DNA of 64,000 nt from G963665185 sp963665185 (GCA_963665185.2 CAXXPO010000009.1:119028-183027), one strand, 5' to 3'. Numbered from the stretch's first letter, positions 54,411 through 63,450 are shown. Notes: generated by a model not told the origin, from the letters alone. A program made the numbers and translations.

Positions 54411-56273
54411 TTAAAGGGTCATACTCCCATCCGGTGCATCCTGCCTGGTTCTGCGTATGGCTTCGAATTCATCCAGCAGAGCAACAATTCGTCCATATCG
54501 TTTGCGGATACGCTGCCCGTATTTTGAAAGGCTTTCTTCGTTCGGAATAATGTAGTTGCGTCGCAGATAGGCATCATTGAGAATTTCCTCACCGATAAGC
54601 AAAACGCTTTCCACCAACTCATCAAAATAGTTGACAATTTCAAATTTTAAATCATTAAGCATTTCCGCGGTCAATTCAAGCTGGGTCAGATAATTCACTT
54701 CCTCGCCCTTGTGTTGGCGTTGCCGCAGGTCCTCCAGTACTTTCACTTTGCGGGCCTGCTGAATGTAGCTGTATTTCGCCCAGACCTCCCGGTACAGTTC
54801 ATGGATGCTGTTGAATTCGTCAATATTTTCAGGACTGAGCAGGTAACTGTCCAACACCTTGATGACATTGGCAAAAAATTCATCTGAATATCCGATAATG
54901 CGGCGTTGATGTTTGGAAAGCCATGAATAAAGAAATTTCAACCGGTCATCGTGGCGTTCCGTGCTTTCCACGACTTCGTTGCGCTTGTATGTGATGAACC
55001 CGGAATACTCGCCGCGTACGATGTCTGTCAGCCGGAGCACCATGTTGTAGGTGTCCTTGATGAGGTTTATATCATTGCGGGCGTGTCCGGTGATCGGGTG
55101 GATGATTTCCTGGGTTTCCACGGAAAGCGCACGAGCCTGCCGAACGTTTCCCGGGTTGAATTTGTGTTGTTTGTAAACCACGCGCAGTATGACCACTCGT
55201 TTTTTTGCATCAAAGAAATACCCGCCTTTGCGTAGCTTTCGGATGGCATCCTTCTGGTCTTTTTCCACACTGACCAGGGCAATTTTTTCGATGGTGGGAT
55301 ACCGCTTGTTTTTCGGCGTGGTATAAAGTGTGGTTAGTGTCCGGTCGGATTGTCCCAACACCCGGACGAGAAAACTTTCCCCCATTCTGAACAAGCGTCG
55401 GGAGAAAAGGGCTGCCGCCGTGCGACGCTCCGACGCAATGGGAAAGCCATATAGTTCCATCAGGAATTGGTAGACGAAAAGCCTGTTCCGTTCGTATTGT
55501 TGGTTGTCTCCGTGGGTAAATTTTCCCAGGCGCAGACCAAAACGTTTTATTTCCGCGTCAAGGTCGGCAGGCAGGGAACCGAAGATCCCGGAAAGGTAAA
55601 ATTCGCCATTGGGGTCTGTCGAAAAAATCTGCGCCCTATCCATCTCGATGAGGTATTTAAGCAGGGTAGGGTAGTTTTCCAGATAGTTTACATCCTGGGT
55701 GCCAAACTCATGAATGAAATCTTCCCTGAATTTTTTAGGAAGCCGGGAACGGACAGTATCCAAATTCTGACGCATGACGGAATTTTCCAGGGGACAACTG
55801 CGTCCTTCCGCCTGATCAGGAATCTCCATGATGTTGTGAAGCCTGTCAAACTGGAAAATTTCCTGAAATGAGTTGATGGGCCTGTCCAAAGCGACCATAA
55901 GAAGCCCGGGGAGTTCTTTGTATTCAAACAATTCAGGTTCAAAAGAAGGCAACAGGGAGCGGGGATCCACAAGAGGGTATCCCACGACCTCGCAATACGG
56001 TTTGAGCAGGCAGTACTTGATGTGGACCAGATCGAGAAAATTCTTCAGTTTGGCAAGTGTATTGATGATGACAACATCGGAAAACTCGGCATGGGACTTC
56101 CAGTCAAGCCCTGGTACTTTGGAAAAGGCTTTTTTCCACATAGGTGCTGTCGCTTCCTTGCAAATACTGTCATGTGTGGCAGGCTTATCCGACCTTTTTC
56201 CCCTCGTCCGCTGCATGCTCAACGCCCCTCCCACTTTTGGTGCATGCGGTCTTTTGGAGAATCTCCGTAACAT
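54411..56273 (-). CDS. Large protein of unknown function (620 residues)
   Basis: I do not recognise a family. The first 45 residues are basic and polar; the rest is largely helical with no membrane segment or signal peptide. Blocks that look structured include 'VVIINTLAKLKNFLDLVHIKYCLLKPYCEVVGYP' (near 70), 'YERNRLFVYQFLMELYGFPIASERRT' (near 285), 'SKHQRRIIGYSDEFFANVIKVLDSYLL' (near 465) and a C-terminal helical region (515-600). No nucleotide-binding, metal or catalytic motif is evident. ATG 56273 has GGAAG upstream; TTG 56288 is the alternative. Codon use matches the neighbours, so it does not look newly acquired. Confidence 0.8.
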   Translation of the reverse strand: MLRRFSKRPHAPKVGGALSMQRTRGKRSDKPATHDSICKEATAPMWKKAFSKVPGLDWKSHAEFSDVVIINTLAKLKNFLDLVHIKYCLLKPYCEVVGYPLVDPRSLLPSFEPELFEYKELPGLLMVALDRPINSFQEIFQFDRLHNIMEIPDQAEGRSCPLENSVMRQNLDTVRSRLPKKFREDFIHEFGTQDVNYLENYPTLLKYLIEMDRAQIFSTDPNGEFYLSGIFGSLPADLDAEIKRFGLRLGKFTHGDNQQYERNRLFVYQFLMELYGFPIASERRTAAALFSRRLFRMGESFLVRVLGQSDRTLTTLYTTPKNKRYPTIEKIALVSVEKDQKDAIRKLRKGGYFFDAKKRVVILRVVYKQHKFNPGNVRQARALSVETQEIIHPITGHARNDINLIKDTYNMVLRLTDIVRGEYSGFITYKRNEVVESTERHDDRLKFLYSWLSKHQRRIIGYSDEFFANVIKVLDSYLLSPENIDEFNSIHELYREVWAKYSYIQQARKVKVLEDLRQRQHKGEEVNYLTQLELTAEMLNDLKFEIVNYFDELVESVLLIGEEILNDAYLRRNYIIPNEESLSKYGQRIRKRYGRIVALLDEFEAIRRTRQDAPDGSMTL

Positions 56274-56603
56274 GGTACTGTCTTCCAATTTAAAAATACC
56301 ATGCCCGAAGACATTCTATGCTAAATTTTTCTTCGATTCCAGTCCAAAAAACACGCTCTCCTTTTATAGTTTTACACGGAAAACGCCAGTTTGCGGTATT
56401 TTTTTCCAGCAAAGGCGTCATTGACACCTTTGGCATCTTTTTCATAATGATCGGATGCGACGGCAGCATTTTTTTGATACCGTCCGCTTAAAAGGGGGGA
56501 TCGGCGAACTATTTTTTGAGGATAAGCTTTCGACTTACGGAAGCCGGAGTCCTTCTGCTATCCCGGCATTGCCATCCTAAGCTGACAAGGAGCCCGAATT
56601 TCC
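56274..56603. other. Divergent intergenic region upstream of the DUF6485 gene
   Basis: 330 bases without a gene. It holds the promoter at 56421-56448 and a leader of about 150 bases with two possible hairpins (GACGG/CCGTC near 56459-56486, GCCGG/CCGGC near 56541-56566). Nothing coding is seen. Confidence 0.5.
56421..56448 (+). promoter_or_regulatory. Sigma-70-type promoter for DUF6485-GAF genes
   Basis: TTGACA (56421-56426), 16-base spacer, CATAAT (56443-56448): one of the best matches in the window. Start would be near 56455, about 150 bases before the first ATG. Confidence 0.65.
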
Positions 56604-56816
56604 ATGAGAAAGCTCGACCAATGTCCTCGGGCAAAAATCAATGCCCAATTCTGCAACTGTACATATTTCGGTTGCTCCCGACATGGGCTTTGCTGCGAAT
56701 GTCTGCATTACCATCGTCAGCGGGGTGAGCTTCCAGCTTGTTATTTTTCCCAGGAAGATGAAAAAACATACAATCGCAGCATAGCTTTTTTCCTGGAACA
56801 ACAAAGTAAAAAATAG
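56604..56816 (+). CDS. DUF6485 family small Cys-rich protein
   Basis: A 70-residue protein with a conserved Cys pattern: 'FCNCTYFGCSRHGLCCECLHYH' near residues 16-37, then 'ELPACYF'. This matches the DUF6485 family, found in anaerobes, whose function is unknown; the six or seven Cys suggest metal or iron-sulphur binding. AAGGAG precedes the ATG by about 10 bases. The GAF protein gene begins seven bases after its stop. Confidence 0.85.
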   Translation: MRKLDQCPRAKINAQFCNCTYFGCSRHGLCCECLHYHRQRGELPACYFSQEDEKTYNRSIAFFLEQQSKK

Positions 56817-56823
56817 GAAAGGC

Positions 56824-57795
56824 ATGCTTGCTACGACAACGGCGCAACAGCTTCTTAATATCGTATGCAATGTTTTTGATTCCTACTCGGCAGTACTCTT
56901 TCTGCCCCAGGGGAAAAAAGAACAGTTTCATCTTGCCGCCCATTTCAGCCTTGGCGATCGGATCCGCAAAGAAGCTCTGATCGCTCCGGGGCAGGGATTG
57001 GCGGGATGGATTATCCGAAATCGAGAACCCTTGCTGATCAATAATTTTGATCAGAAACGCGGGATACTAGGATATTATGAGTCAGGTGAAGAGGCAAGCA
57101 TTCGTGCCTTTATGGGGTGCCCTTTGGATAAAGGACTCGGGGCATTATGTCTGGATAGCAAAAGAACCTATTCTTTCAGCCCGAAAGATCAAAAAATTCT
57201 CAGCCAGTTTGCACAGCTTATTGCCAATCTGAGTCAGCACGCCTGTGCCATGGAAGCCGGAAGCGCACAGCATCGTTATTACAGTGCTCTCAAGGTCTTG
57301 TGGGAACTTCGGGCCAAATTCCAAAAGTGGAACACGTTTTTGGAGAATTATTTGACAATTGTCTCCCAGGCAACCGGATTTTCCCATTGTCTGCTGGCGG
57401 CCAGGGATGAAAAAGGGGAAAACTATTTTATAGAAGGCTGCAACCAGCCGTTGCCCAAAACAACTACCGAATCCATGTTCCCTATCCATGCCGGAGCTGT
57501 AGGGTGGGTTTTTCGAAACAATTCCCCGCTGGTCACGGGCAAAAGGGAGGAAAGCACTCCCGCTGGACCATTGTTTGGCAAGGGCAGTGGGTTGCCCGCT
57601 TTCGCCACAGCAATTTGCCTACCGCTGATTGTCAATCGCATAGCACGGGGGGTTCTTGTTCTTGCAGATCTCGATTCCGTGGCGGTTGATAAGGAATTAC
57701 AGAATTTTTCAAACATGGTTGCGGACAACCTGGCTCTTTTTCTTGAAAATCTTTACATGAAAAATCGTTTGACCAGCCGCGGTGGAGCAGAATAA
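56824..57795 (+). CDS. Tandem GAF-domain protein
   Basis: A 323-residue soluble protein with two GAF domains: about 10-140 ('APGQGLAGWIIRNREPLLINNF', 'MGCPLDKGLGALCLDSKRTYSFSPKDQKIL') and about 170-310 ('HAGAVGWVFRNNSPLVTG', 'ICLPLIVNRIARGVLVLADL'). GAF domains bind cyclic nucleotides, haem or small metabolites. There is no kinase, cyclase, EAL/GGDEF or DNA-binding output, so it must signal through a partner. It follows the DUF6485 gene closely and is followed, after 140 bases, by mreB. Confidence 0.85.
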   Translation: MLATTTAQQLLNIVCNVFDSYSAVLFLPQGKKEQFHLAAHFSLGDRIRKEALIAPGQGLAGWIIRNREPLLINNFDQKRGILGYYESGEEASIRAFMGCPLDKGLGALCLDSKRTYSFSPKDQKILSQFAQLIANLSQHACAMEAGSAQHRYYSALKVLWELRAKFQKWNTFLENYLTIVSQATGFSHCLLAARDEKGENYFIEGCNQPLPKTTTESMFPIHAGAVGWVFRNNSPLVTGKREESTPAGPLFGKGSGLPAFATAICLPLIVNRIARGVLVLADLDSVAVDKELQNFSNMVADNLALFLENLYMKNRLTSRGGAE

Positions 57796-57935
57796 GATTC
57801 TCTATCGGCTTGGGGTTTCCGTATTCTCTTGCGGGGGTAAAGAGGATGCAGCGAAGCATGGATTCCAGTACATAAACCCGGATGGCGGACGCGCACCGCG
57901 CAAGACTCTGCCGACATCTACCGGAAGGTAACCGA

Positions 57936-58961
57936 ATGATATTCAAGCGTTTGTTGAGCTTTCTTGGCAAGAACCTAGCCATGGACCTGGGGACAGCCAA
58001 TACCCTGCTGTATACCAAAAACGATGGAATCGTTCTGAACGAACCCAGCGTTGTCGCCAGAGATGCCCGTACCGGAGCAATTATTGCCGTGGGCAGAGAG
58101 GCCAAGGAATACATGGGCCGTACCCCCGACAGAATTCAGGCCATCCGCCCGATGAAGGACGGTGTTATTGCGGATTTCGAAGTAACAAAAGAAATGATCG
58201 CCTTTTTTATCCGCAAGGTCATTCAGGGAATGAATATCATTAAGCCGTCCATCGTCATCTGCGTACCGACGGGGATCACCCAGGTGGAAAAAAGAGCGGT
58301 CATCGAATCTGCTCAACAGGCAGGCGCTCGCGAAGTGCGTCTGGTGGAAGAACCCATGGCTGCAGCCATCGGTGCGGGACTTCCCATTGCAGAGCCGGTG
58401 GGCAACATGGTGGTGGACATTGGTGGCGGCACCACCGAAGTGGCTGTCATATCTCTTTCCGCCGTGGCGTACGCCAAATCCGTGCGCGTGGCAGGTGATG
58501 AGATGAACGAAGCCATACAAAGATATTTTCAAGATGAATTTCAGATGCTCATCGGCGAGAACCAGGCTGAGCGAATCAAGATTTCGATTGGATCGGCCTA
58601 TCCATTGCCAGAGCCGCTCACGTTGGAGGTTTCCGGCAAGAATGTTGTCACGGGAACGCCTGATACCATCAAGGTGCATGATGGTCATATTCGTGAAGCC
58701 ATCAAGGAACCGGTTACGACTATCGTTCGCGCCACCCGGGCTGCATTGGAAAATACTCCGCCCGAACTGGTGGGAGATATCGCCCGCAATGGCTTGCTTC
58801 TGGCCGGAGGCGGGGCATTGCTTAAAGGATTGGATCAACTGATTGCTGAAGATACCAAGCTGAATGTTTTCCTGGACGATGATCCGTTGACCACGGTTGT
58901 GCGTGGAACCGGAAGAACCATGGAAGACAGCGAACTTTTTCGGAACGTGTTCATCAACTGA
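57936..58961 (+). CDS. mreB: Rod shape-determining protein MreB
   Basis: Actin-like filament protein that guides cell-wall growth. 341 residues, normal length. Phosphate 1 loop 'MDLGTANTLLY', 'IVICVPTGITQVEKRAV', 'VDIGGGTTEVAVISL' (phosphate 2), and 'LLAGGGALLKGLDQLI' (adenosine motif) are present; 'MIFKRLLSFLGKN' is a membrane-binding amphipathic start. ATG 57936 has GGAAGG upstream and gives this N-terminus. A strong terminator follows directly, so mreC and mreD are not in the same unit. Confidence 0.96.
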   Translation: MIFKRLLSFLGKNLAMDLGTANTLLYTKNDGIVLNEPSVVARDARTGAIIAVGREAKEYMGRTPDRIQAIRPMKDGVIADFEVTKEMIAFFIRKVIQGMNIIKPSIVICVPTGITQVEKRAVIESAQQAGAREVRLVEEPMAAAIGAGLPIAEPVGNMVVDIGGGTTEVAVISLSAVAYAKSVRVAGDEMNEAIQRYFQDEFQMLIGENQAERIKISIGSAYPLPEPLTLEVSGKNVVTGTPDTIKVHDGHIREAIKEPVTTIVRATRAALENTPPELVGDIARNGLLLAGGGALLKGLDQLIAEDTKLNVFLDDDPLTTVVRGTGRTMEDSELFRNVFIN

Positions 58962-58989
58962 CGACGGTTGGTTGTATGTACGAATTTTT

Positions 58990-59019
58990 CAAAGCGGCCC
59001 GTAAGGCCGCTTTGTTTTT
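58990..59019 (+). terminator. Terminator after mreB
   Basis: Ten-base perfect stem CAAAGCGGCC (58990-58999) / GGCCGCTTTG (59005-59014), then TTTTTG. It ends 12 bases before the suhB start. Confidence 0.85.
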
Positions 59020-59031
59020 GGGAGAAATATT

Positions 59032-59823
59032 ATGGGGTCGATTTTTGCGTCTCTTCAAAAAGAGTTGAACCGGCTGGTGGTTCAATCCGGGGAATTCATA
59101 GAAAAGGCCTTTTCTGCATCAAAAAACGTACGCAAAAAAGGGCGCATAGATTTGGTCACGGAAACCGACTTGGCTGTGGAGGAATTTCTTAAGGAAAAAC
59201 TCATTGCCCTGGAGCCGACCAGCCGTTTTCTTGCGGAAGAAACCGCAGCAACCAATGCGCTGGAAGGGATGACCTGGATTATAGACCCTGTGGACGGAAC
59301 CACCAATTTTGCTCACGGTTTTCCCTATGTTGCCACGTCTGTCGCACTTTGGTGCGATGAAATGCTTGTCATGGGAACAATCAACGCCCCCATACTCGGC
59401 GAACTGTTTACGGCTCGTAGAGGGGCCGGGGCAAGTCTGAATGGGAACTGCATAAGTGTAACTTCGACCCAGACATTGGAAGACAGTCTGGTCGCCACTG
59501 GGTTCCCTTATGATACGACACGGTACATAGACCGCATGTTGCCCCAGATGCGGAGCATGCTTCTGGCTACCCGCGGCATCCGTCGTCCTGGTGCGGCGGC
59601 CATAGACCTGGCGTATCTGGCATGCGGCCGGTATGATGCTTTTTACGAGTACGCCCTGAATCCTTGGGATGTTGCCGCTGGCTGTCTGCTCATTGAAGAG
59701 GCGGGAGGAATGGTCAGCCGTATGGATGGAAGCCCGTACAGATTGGGAGATGACGACATTCTAGCCAGCAATGGCCATGTGCATCAAGAAGCCAGGGATT
59801 TGCTTCAGGCTGCCATTGCCTGA
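59032..59823 (+). CDS. suhB: Inositol-1-monophosphatase family protein (SuhB-like)
   Basis: Mg-dependent phosphatase of the FIG superfamily. 263 residues. Metal-site motifs: 'FLAEETAA' (near 64), WIIDPVDGTTNFAHGFP (near 81-97), and 'NPWDVAAGCLLIEEAGG' (near 213). SuhB in E. coli also helps rRNA antitermination, so the in vivo role is not certain. The gene has an SD (GGGAG) before ATG 59032. Confidence 0.9.
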   Translation: MGSIFASLQKELNRLVVQSGEFIEKAFSASKNVRKKGRIDLVTETDLAVEEFLKEKLIALEPTSRFLAEETAATNALEGMTWIIDPVDGTTNFAHGFPYVATSVALWCDEMLVMGTINAPILGELFTARRGAGASLNGNCISVTSTQTLEDSLVATGFPYDTTRYIDRMLPQMRSMLLATRGIRRPGAAAIDLAYLACGRYDAFYEYALNPWDVAAGCLLIEEAGGMVSRMDGSPYRLGDDDILASNGHVHQEARDLLQAAIA

Positions 59824-59877
59824 ACAATTCTGCCATGGGGAAGAAACACATGTGTGTTTGCCAAGAGAACAGCTACA

Positions 59878-60471
59878 TCAAATTGTGGAGGGCGGAAAAA
59901 TAAGCCCTTTGTCCCAGAGCATAAGCAAGGCAGGGCTGAGCAGTTCTCGATAGAATTCTACGAGACTGGTGATTTCCTCATGGTCGAAAAAAAAACCACT
60001 TTTGATTACTGGATGAGAGTGCACATGTTCCATGGGGATAGGCCCTGTGGAAAAAACCTGCACAAACGCATTTCCAGTTCCTGGGCTGGCCTTTGCCTCT
60101 CCTATGTTACGCAATCCCTGCAAGGTGATTCCAAGGTCTTGCGACAAAACAAGCAGGGCGGTTTCTTCCGCGGATTGTGAGGCTCCCACGGGAGAAGCAG
60201 CCGACACGTCCCAGATGGGCTGATCTTTCTTTTTTCTTTTTTCTTTTTTTTGTAAGAAAATTTTATTTTTTTCGTTGTAGACAAGAACCATAACCTGCCT
60301 ATGATAGAGCGCCTGCCTTCGGACGTCGTCCAAACGCATATATCCAATAGGCTGATCATGTTCATCCACAACCTCTATGGCATCCCGAGCCTGTCTCAAA
60401 GACAATACCTCCGATAAGGAAGTTCGGGACATTAGCTGCAAATCTGGATTTTTTTTACCAATGTGGGTCAT
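59878..60471 (-). CDS. Nudix-fold protein with degenerate catalytic box
   Basis: A 197-residue protein of the Nudix/IDI-like type: 'AIEVVDEHDQPIGYMRLDDVRRQALYHRQVMVLVYN' leads into the fold, then 'DQPIWDVSAASPVGASQSAEETALLVLSQDLGI'. Aligned with the Nudix box, the REUxEE core reads LVLSQD, so the metal-binding glutamates and the Arg are missing; hydrolase activity is doubtful. The Lys-rich stretch 'FLQKKEKRKKKDQPIW' is coded by an A/T-rich tract. ATG 60471 is supported by AAGGA upstream. It is convergent with suhB and divergent from rimI. Confidence 0.8.
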   Translation of the reverse strand: MTHIGKKNPDLQLMSRTSLSEVLSLRQARDAIEVVDEHDQPIGYMRLDDVRRQALYHRQVMVLVYNEKNKIFLQKKEKRKKKDQPIWDVSAASPVGASQSAEETALLVLSQDLGITLQGLRNIGEAKASPGTGNAFVQVFSTGPIPMEHVHSHPVIKSGFFFDHEEITSLVEFYRELLSPALLMLWDKGLIFPPSTI

Positions 60472-60515
60472 GAAATCGCATCCTTCTGGTTGAAAATAAC
60501 GAGAGAGTCGTATCC

Positions 60516-61028
60516 GTGAATAACACATTGGTCAAAGAAGAGCAGATGGGTACTCCTTGCAGGCTTGGAGAAGACGATATGTCCGAGGTTGCCAACCTGG
60601 AAAAAGCCTGCTTCACCTATCCTTGGACGGAGGAACAATTGCGCGTGGGCGTACGCGAGAAGGTTGTTCATGTCCTGGGAATCTGGCACGGACAAGTTCT
60701 TGTGGCGTATTGCTCTTTTTATGTGGCAGCCGGGCAGGGTGATATTGTAAATATCGCCGTACTGCCCGAATTTCGGAGACAGGGACTTGGTCGGCGACTG
60801 TTGGAGAGTGTGTTGCAATACGCGTCCAAACTAGGCATAGAACATATGTTTCTTGAAGTGCGAAAATCCAATGTGGCAGCCCGGACTCTTTATCAGTCCA
60901 ATGGCTTTAAACAGGTTGGGCTGCGGGCGCGCTATTATCCGGACAATGGAGAAGATGCCCTCATCATGTCCCGCGATATTTCCATTCACCATAACGGGTT
61001 ACCCCGGAACACGGAGAAAAGACAATGA
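60516..61028 (+). CDS. rimI: Ribosomal protein S18 alanine N-acetyltransferase RimI (GNAT)
   Basis: A 170-residue GNAT acetyltransferase. 'MSEVANLEKACFTYPWTEEQL' matches RimI's N-terminal part; 'IVNIAVLPEFRRQGLGRRLLESVLQYA' holds the acetyl-CoA loop (RxxGxG/A); 'LEVRKSNVAARTLYQSNGFKQVGLRARYY' is the RimI C-terminal signature. Start GTG 60516 follows a GAGAG. Its stop overlaps the pgk ATG. Confidence 0.85.
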   Translation: MNNTLVKEEQMGTPCRLGEDDMSEVANLEKACFTYPWTEEQLRVGVREKVVHVLGIWHGQVLVAYCSFYVAAGQGDIVNIAVLPEFRRQGLGRRLLESVLQYASKLGIEHMFLEVRKSNVAARTLYQSNGFKQVGLRARYYPDNGEDALIMSRDISIHHNGLPRNTEKRQ

Positions 61029-62206
61029 AATTCATTGACAGTGTTGACGTATCCGGCAAGCGGCTTTTCATGCGTATGGACTATAATGTGCCGGTAAAGA
61101 ATGGCGTCATTCAGGACGAAACTCGTATTGTCCAGAGCTTGCCGACATTACGCTATGCATTGGAAAAAGGCGCCAGCCTGGTTCTTTCTTCCCATCTTGG
61201 CAAAGCAAAGGGAACGGTTGTCCCCGAATTGACCCTCGCTCCGGTGGCAAAGCGTGTAGGTGAACTCCTCGGACAGGACGTTGCTCTGGCTCCCGACTGC
61301 ATTGGCGATGTGGTCATGCAGATGGTCGAGGCACTCACGCCCGGGAAGGTCATCATGCTGGAAAATTTACGTTTTCATGCGGGAGAAACCGCGAATGACC
61401 CAGGATTCGCCAAAGCCTTGGCCGCTCTGGGCGATATCTATGTAGACGACGCCTTTGGGTTGGCCCACCGCGCACACGCTTCCAACGTTGGAGTCACCAA
61501 GTTTGCCTCACTTTCTTGCGGCGGTCTGCTGTTGAAAAAGGAATGGGAATTTTTGGGCAAAGCCTTGCACAATCCGGAACGCCCATATGTGGCGGTTTCC
61601 GGCGGTGCTAAGGTCTCTACCAAAATGGGCATTCTCAAGTCGCTGATACAACACGTGGACGCCATGATCATTGGCGGAGCCATGGCCAATACCTTTTTGT
61701 TGGCCCAGGGGTTTAACCCCGGCGGGTCCCTTGTGGAATATGACCATCTGGACGACGCAAAGGAAGTGCTCCAGCTTGCCGAGCAAAAAGGCGTTGCGCT
61801 GCATTTTCCTTTGGATTTCGTGCTGGGACGCGGTCTGGATGATGCCGTTCCTTCCGGCATCTGCAATGCCGGAGACATCCCCGACGATCAGATGGCGCTG
61901 GACGTGGGCCCCAAGACCGTGGAAAGTTTCAGCAAAGCCCTGGAAGGGGCAAAAACCGTACTCTGGAACGGCCCAGTGGGCGTCTTTGAAAATCCTGCTT
62001 TTGCCACTGGCTCCAAGGCGTTGGCAAAATGCATCGCCAAGCTGGACGGCCTGACCATTGTCGGCGGCGGCGATACCGACGCGCTCATCCACAGCGAACA
62101 TATGGCCGACCAATACAGTTTTATATCCACCGGTGGCGGATCCTTTCTCGAATTCATGGAAGGAACGGAGCTGCCTGCATTCAAAGCCCTGAAGGAGGCA
62201 TCATAA
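61025..62206 (+). CDS. pgk: Phosphoglycerate kinase
   Basis: ATP-forming step of glycolysis from 1,3-bisphosphoglycerate. 393 residues. 'GKRLFMRMDYNVPVKNG' near the start, 'LVLSSHLGKAKG', 'GGAKVSTKMGIL', and 'WNGPVGVFENPAFATGSKAL' with 'IVGGGDTDALI' are family marks. Joined to rimI (ATGA) and tpiA (2-base gap). Confidence 0.96.
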   Translation: MKFIDSVDVSGKRLFMRMDYNVPVKNGVIQDETRIVQSLPTLRYALEKGASLVLSSHLGKAKGTVVPELTLAPVAKRVGELLGQDVALAPDCIGDVVMQMVEALTPGKVIMLENLRFHAGETANDPGFAKALAALGDIYVDDAFGLAHRAHASNVGVTKFASLSCGGLLLKKEWEFLGKALHNPERPYVAVSGGAKVSTKMGILKSLIQHVDAMIIGGAMANTFLLAQGFNPGGSLVEYDHLDDAKEVLQLAEQKGVALHFPLDFVLGRGLDDAVPSGICNAGDIPDDQMALDVGPKTVESFSKALEGAKTVLWNGPVGVFENPAFATGSKALAKCIAKLDGLTIVGGGDTDALIHSEHMADQYSFISTGGGSFLEFMEGTELPAFKALKEAS

Positions 62207-62208
62207 TC

Positions 62209-62961
62209 ATGAAGAAATTAATGGCCGCCAACTGGAAAATGTTCAAGACACGTGAACAGGCATTCAAGACTGCTGAAACGTTGCTTGACCTGATTGACGG
62301 AAAACTTCCCGGTGACCGCGAAGTTCTCGTTTTTCCTCCTTTTACCGCGCTTGCCGATGTTGCTTCGGCAATGTCGGGGAAGAATGGCTGCTCCTTTGGA
62401 GCACAAAATTTTTATCCCCGGGAAGATGGAGCTTTTACCGGTGAAATCTCTCCGGGGATGCTCAAGGATATAGGTTGCACATGGGCCTTGGCAGGGCATT
62501 CAGAGCGTCGATGGGTTTTTGGCGAGGATGATGCCCTGATAGGTGAAAAAATTGCTTACGGACTGGCTCAGGGCCTACGTATGATCCTGTGCATCGGCGA
62601 AAAGATCGAAGAACGCAGGGAAGGGCAATTGGAAAGAGTCATCTCCAGCCAACTCAAAAACGGACTCAGCGGCGTGAAGGGATTTGTTCCTGGGGAATTG
62701 GCCATTGCCTATGAACCTGTCTGGGCCATCGGAACAGGCGAAGTTGCCGGACCGGATGAAATTTGTGAGGCACATGCCTGTGTTCGCACGGAACTATTTG
62801 AAATTCTAGGGAATATATCCCAGGAAGTGCCCATTTTATACGGTGGAAGCGTCAAGCCTGATAATGCTTCTGAAATTATTGCTCTTGACAATGTGGACGG
62901 AGTATTGGTAGGTGGCGCAAGCTTGATGGCTGAAAGCTTCAGCCGCATTGTGTTGGCATAA
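62209..62961 (+). CDS. tpiA: Triose-phosphate isomerase
   Basis: Interconverts dihydroxyacetone phosphate and glyceraldehyde 3-phosphate. 250 residues. 'MAANWKMFK' (catalytic Lys), 'LAGHSERRWVFGEDD' (catalytic His), 'AYEPVWAIGTGEVAGPDEI' (catalytic Glu and flexible loop), 'ILYGGSVKPDNA' are all intact. ATG 62209 follows GGAGG; it sits just after pgk. Confidence 0.96.
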   Translation: MKKLMAANWKMFKTREQAFKTAETLLDLIDGKLPGDREVLVFPPFTALADVASAMSGKNGCSFGAQNFYPREDGAFTGEISPGMLKDIGCTWALAGHSERRWVFGEDDALIGEKIAYGLAQGLRMILCIGEKIEERREGQLERVISSQLKNGLSGVKGFVPGELAIAYEPVWAIGTGEVAGPDEICEAHACVRTELFEILGNISQEVPILYGGSVKPDNASEIIALDNVDGVLVGGASLMAESFSRIVLA

Positions 62962-62988
62962 AACTGCATCAGACAACAGGATAGTATT

Positions 62989-63336
62989 TTGGACGGACTC
63001 GTACTGACCATTCACATCATTGCCTGCCTCATCCTGATTGCGGTCGTTCTTTTGCAGAGCGGCAAGGAAGGGATGGGAGTCATTTTCGGCGGCGGTGGCG
63101 GTTCTGTTTTCGGTAGTTCCGGAGCAGGCGGCCTGCTGGTCAAGGTGACGACTGTTGTTGCGATTATTTTTCTCGCAACTTCCTTGACATACAACAAGCT
63201 TACAGGTACCAAAGCCGTCTCGTCCGATTCGATCATGAGCGACATTGACGCCATTGAAGCGGAGAAGAAGGAAGAGGCCAAGCCCAAGGTTCTTTTTGAA
63301 GATGCCGGGCAGCCCATAAGCAATTCCTCAAACTAA
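62989..63336 (+). CDS. secG: Preprotein translocase subunit SecG
   Basis: Small helper of the SecYEG channel. 115 residues, two membrane helices ('GLVLTIHIIACLILIAVVLL' and 'LLVKVTTVVAIIFLATSLTY') joined by the conserved glycine-rich loop (QSGKEGMGVIFGGGGGSVFG). Start TTG 62989 has CAGGA upstream. Next to tpiA, as in many bacteria; a tRNA-Leu gene follows 21 bases on. Confidence 0.93.
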   Translation: MDGLVLTIHIIACLILIAVVLLQSGKEGMGVIFGGGGGSVFGSSGAGGLLVKVTTVVAIIFLATSLTYNKLTGTKAVSSDSIMSDIDAIEAEKKEEAKPKVLFEDAGQPISNSSN

Positions 63337-63357
63337 GATGTTCTTTTGTGATATACT

Positions 63358-63443
63358 GCGGAAGTGGTGGAACTGGTAGACACGCTATCTTGAGGGGGTA
63401 GTGGCCAAAAGCTGTGGGGGTTCGAGTCCCCCCTTCCGCACCA
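63358..63443 (+). tRNA. tRNA-Leu(GAG)
   Basis: An 86-base class II tRNA with encoded CCA. Acceptor GCGGAAG pairs with CTTCCGC; anticodon stem CTATC/GGTAG around TTGAGGG gives anticodon GAG; a long variable arm (TGGCCAAAAGCTG) precedes T stem GGGGG/CCCCC. It decodes CUC and CUU. It is probably co-transcribed with pgk-tpiA-secG, as no promoter fits in the 21-base gap. Confidence 0.96.
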
Positions 63444-63450
63444 TGCATAT

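Noticed and set aside
63352..63357. TATACT just before tRNA-Leu as a -10 promoter element
   Set aside because: It ends at the base before the mature tRNA, too close for a start site; co-transcription with secG fits better.
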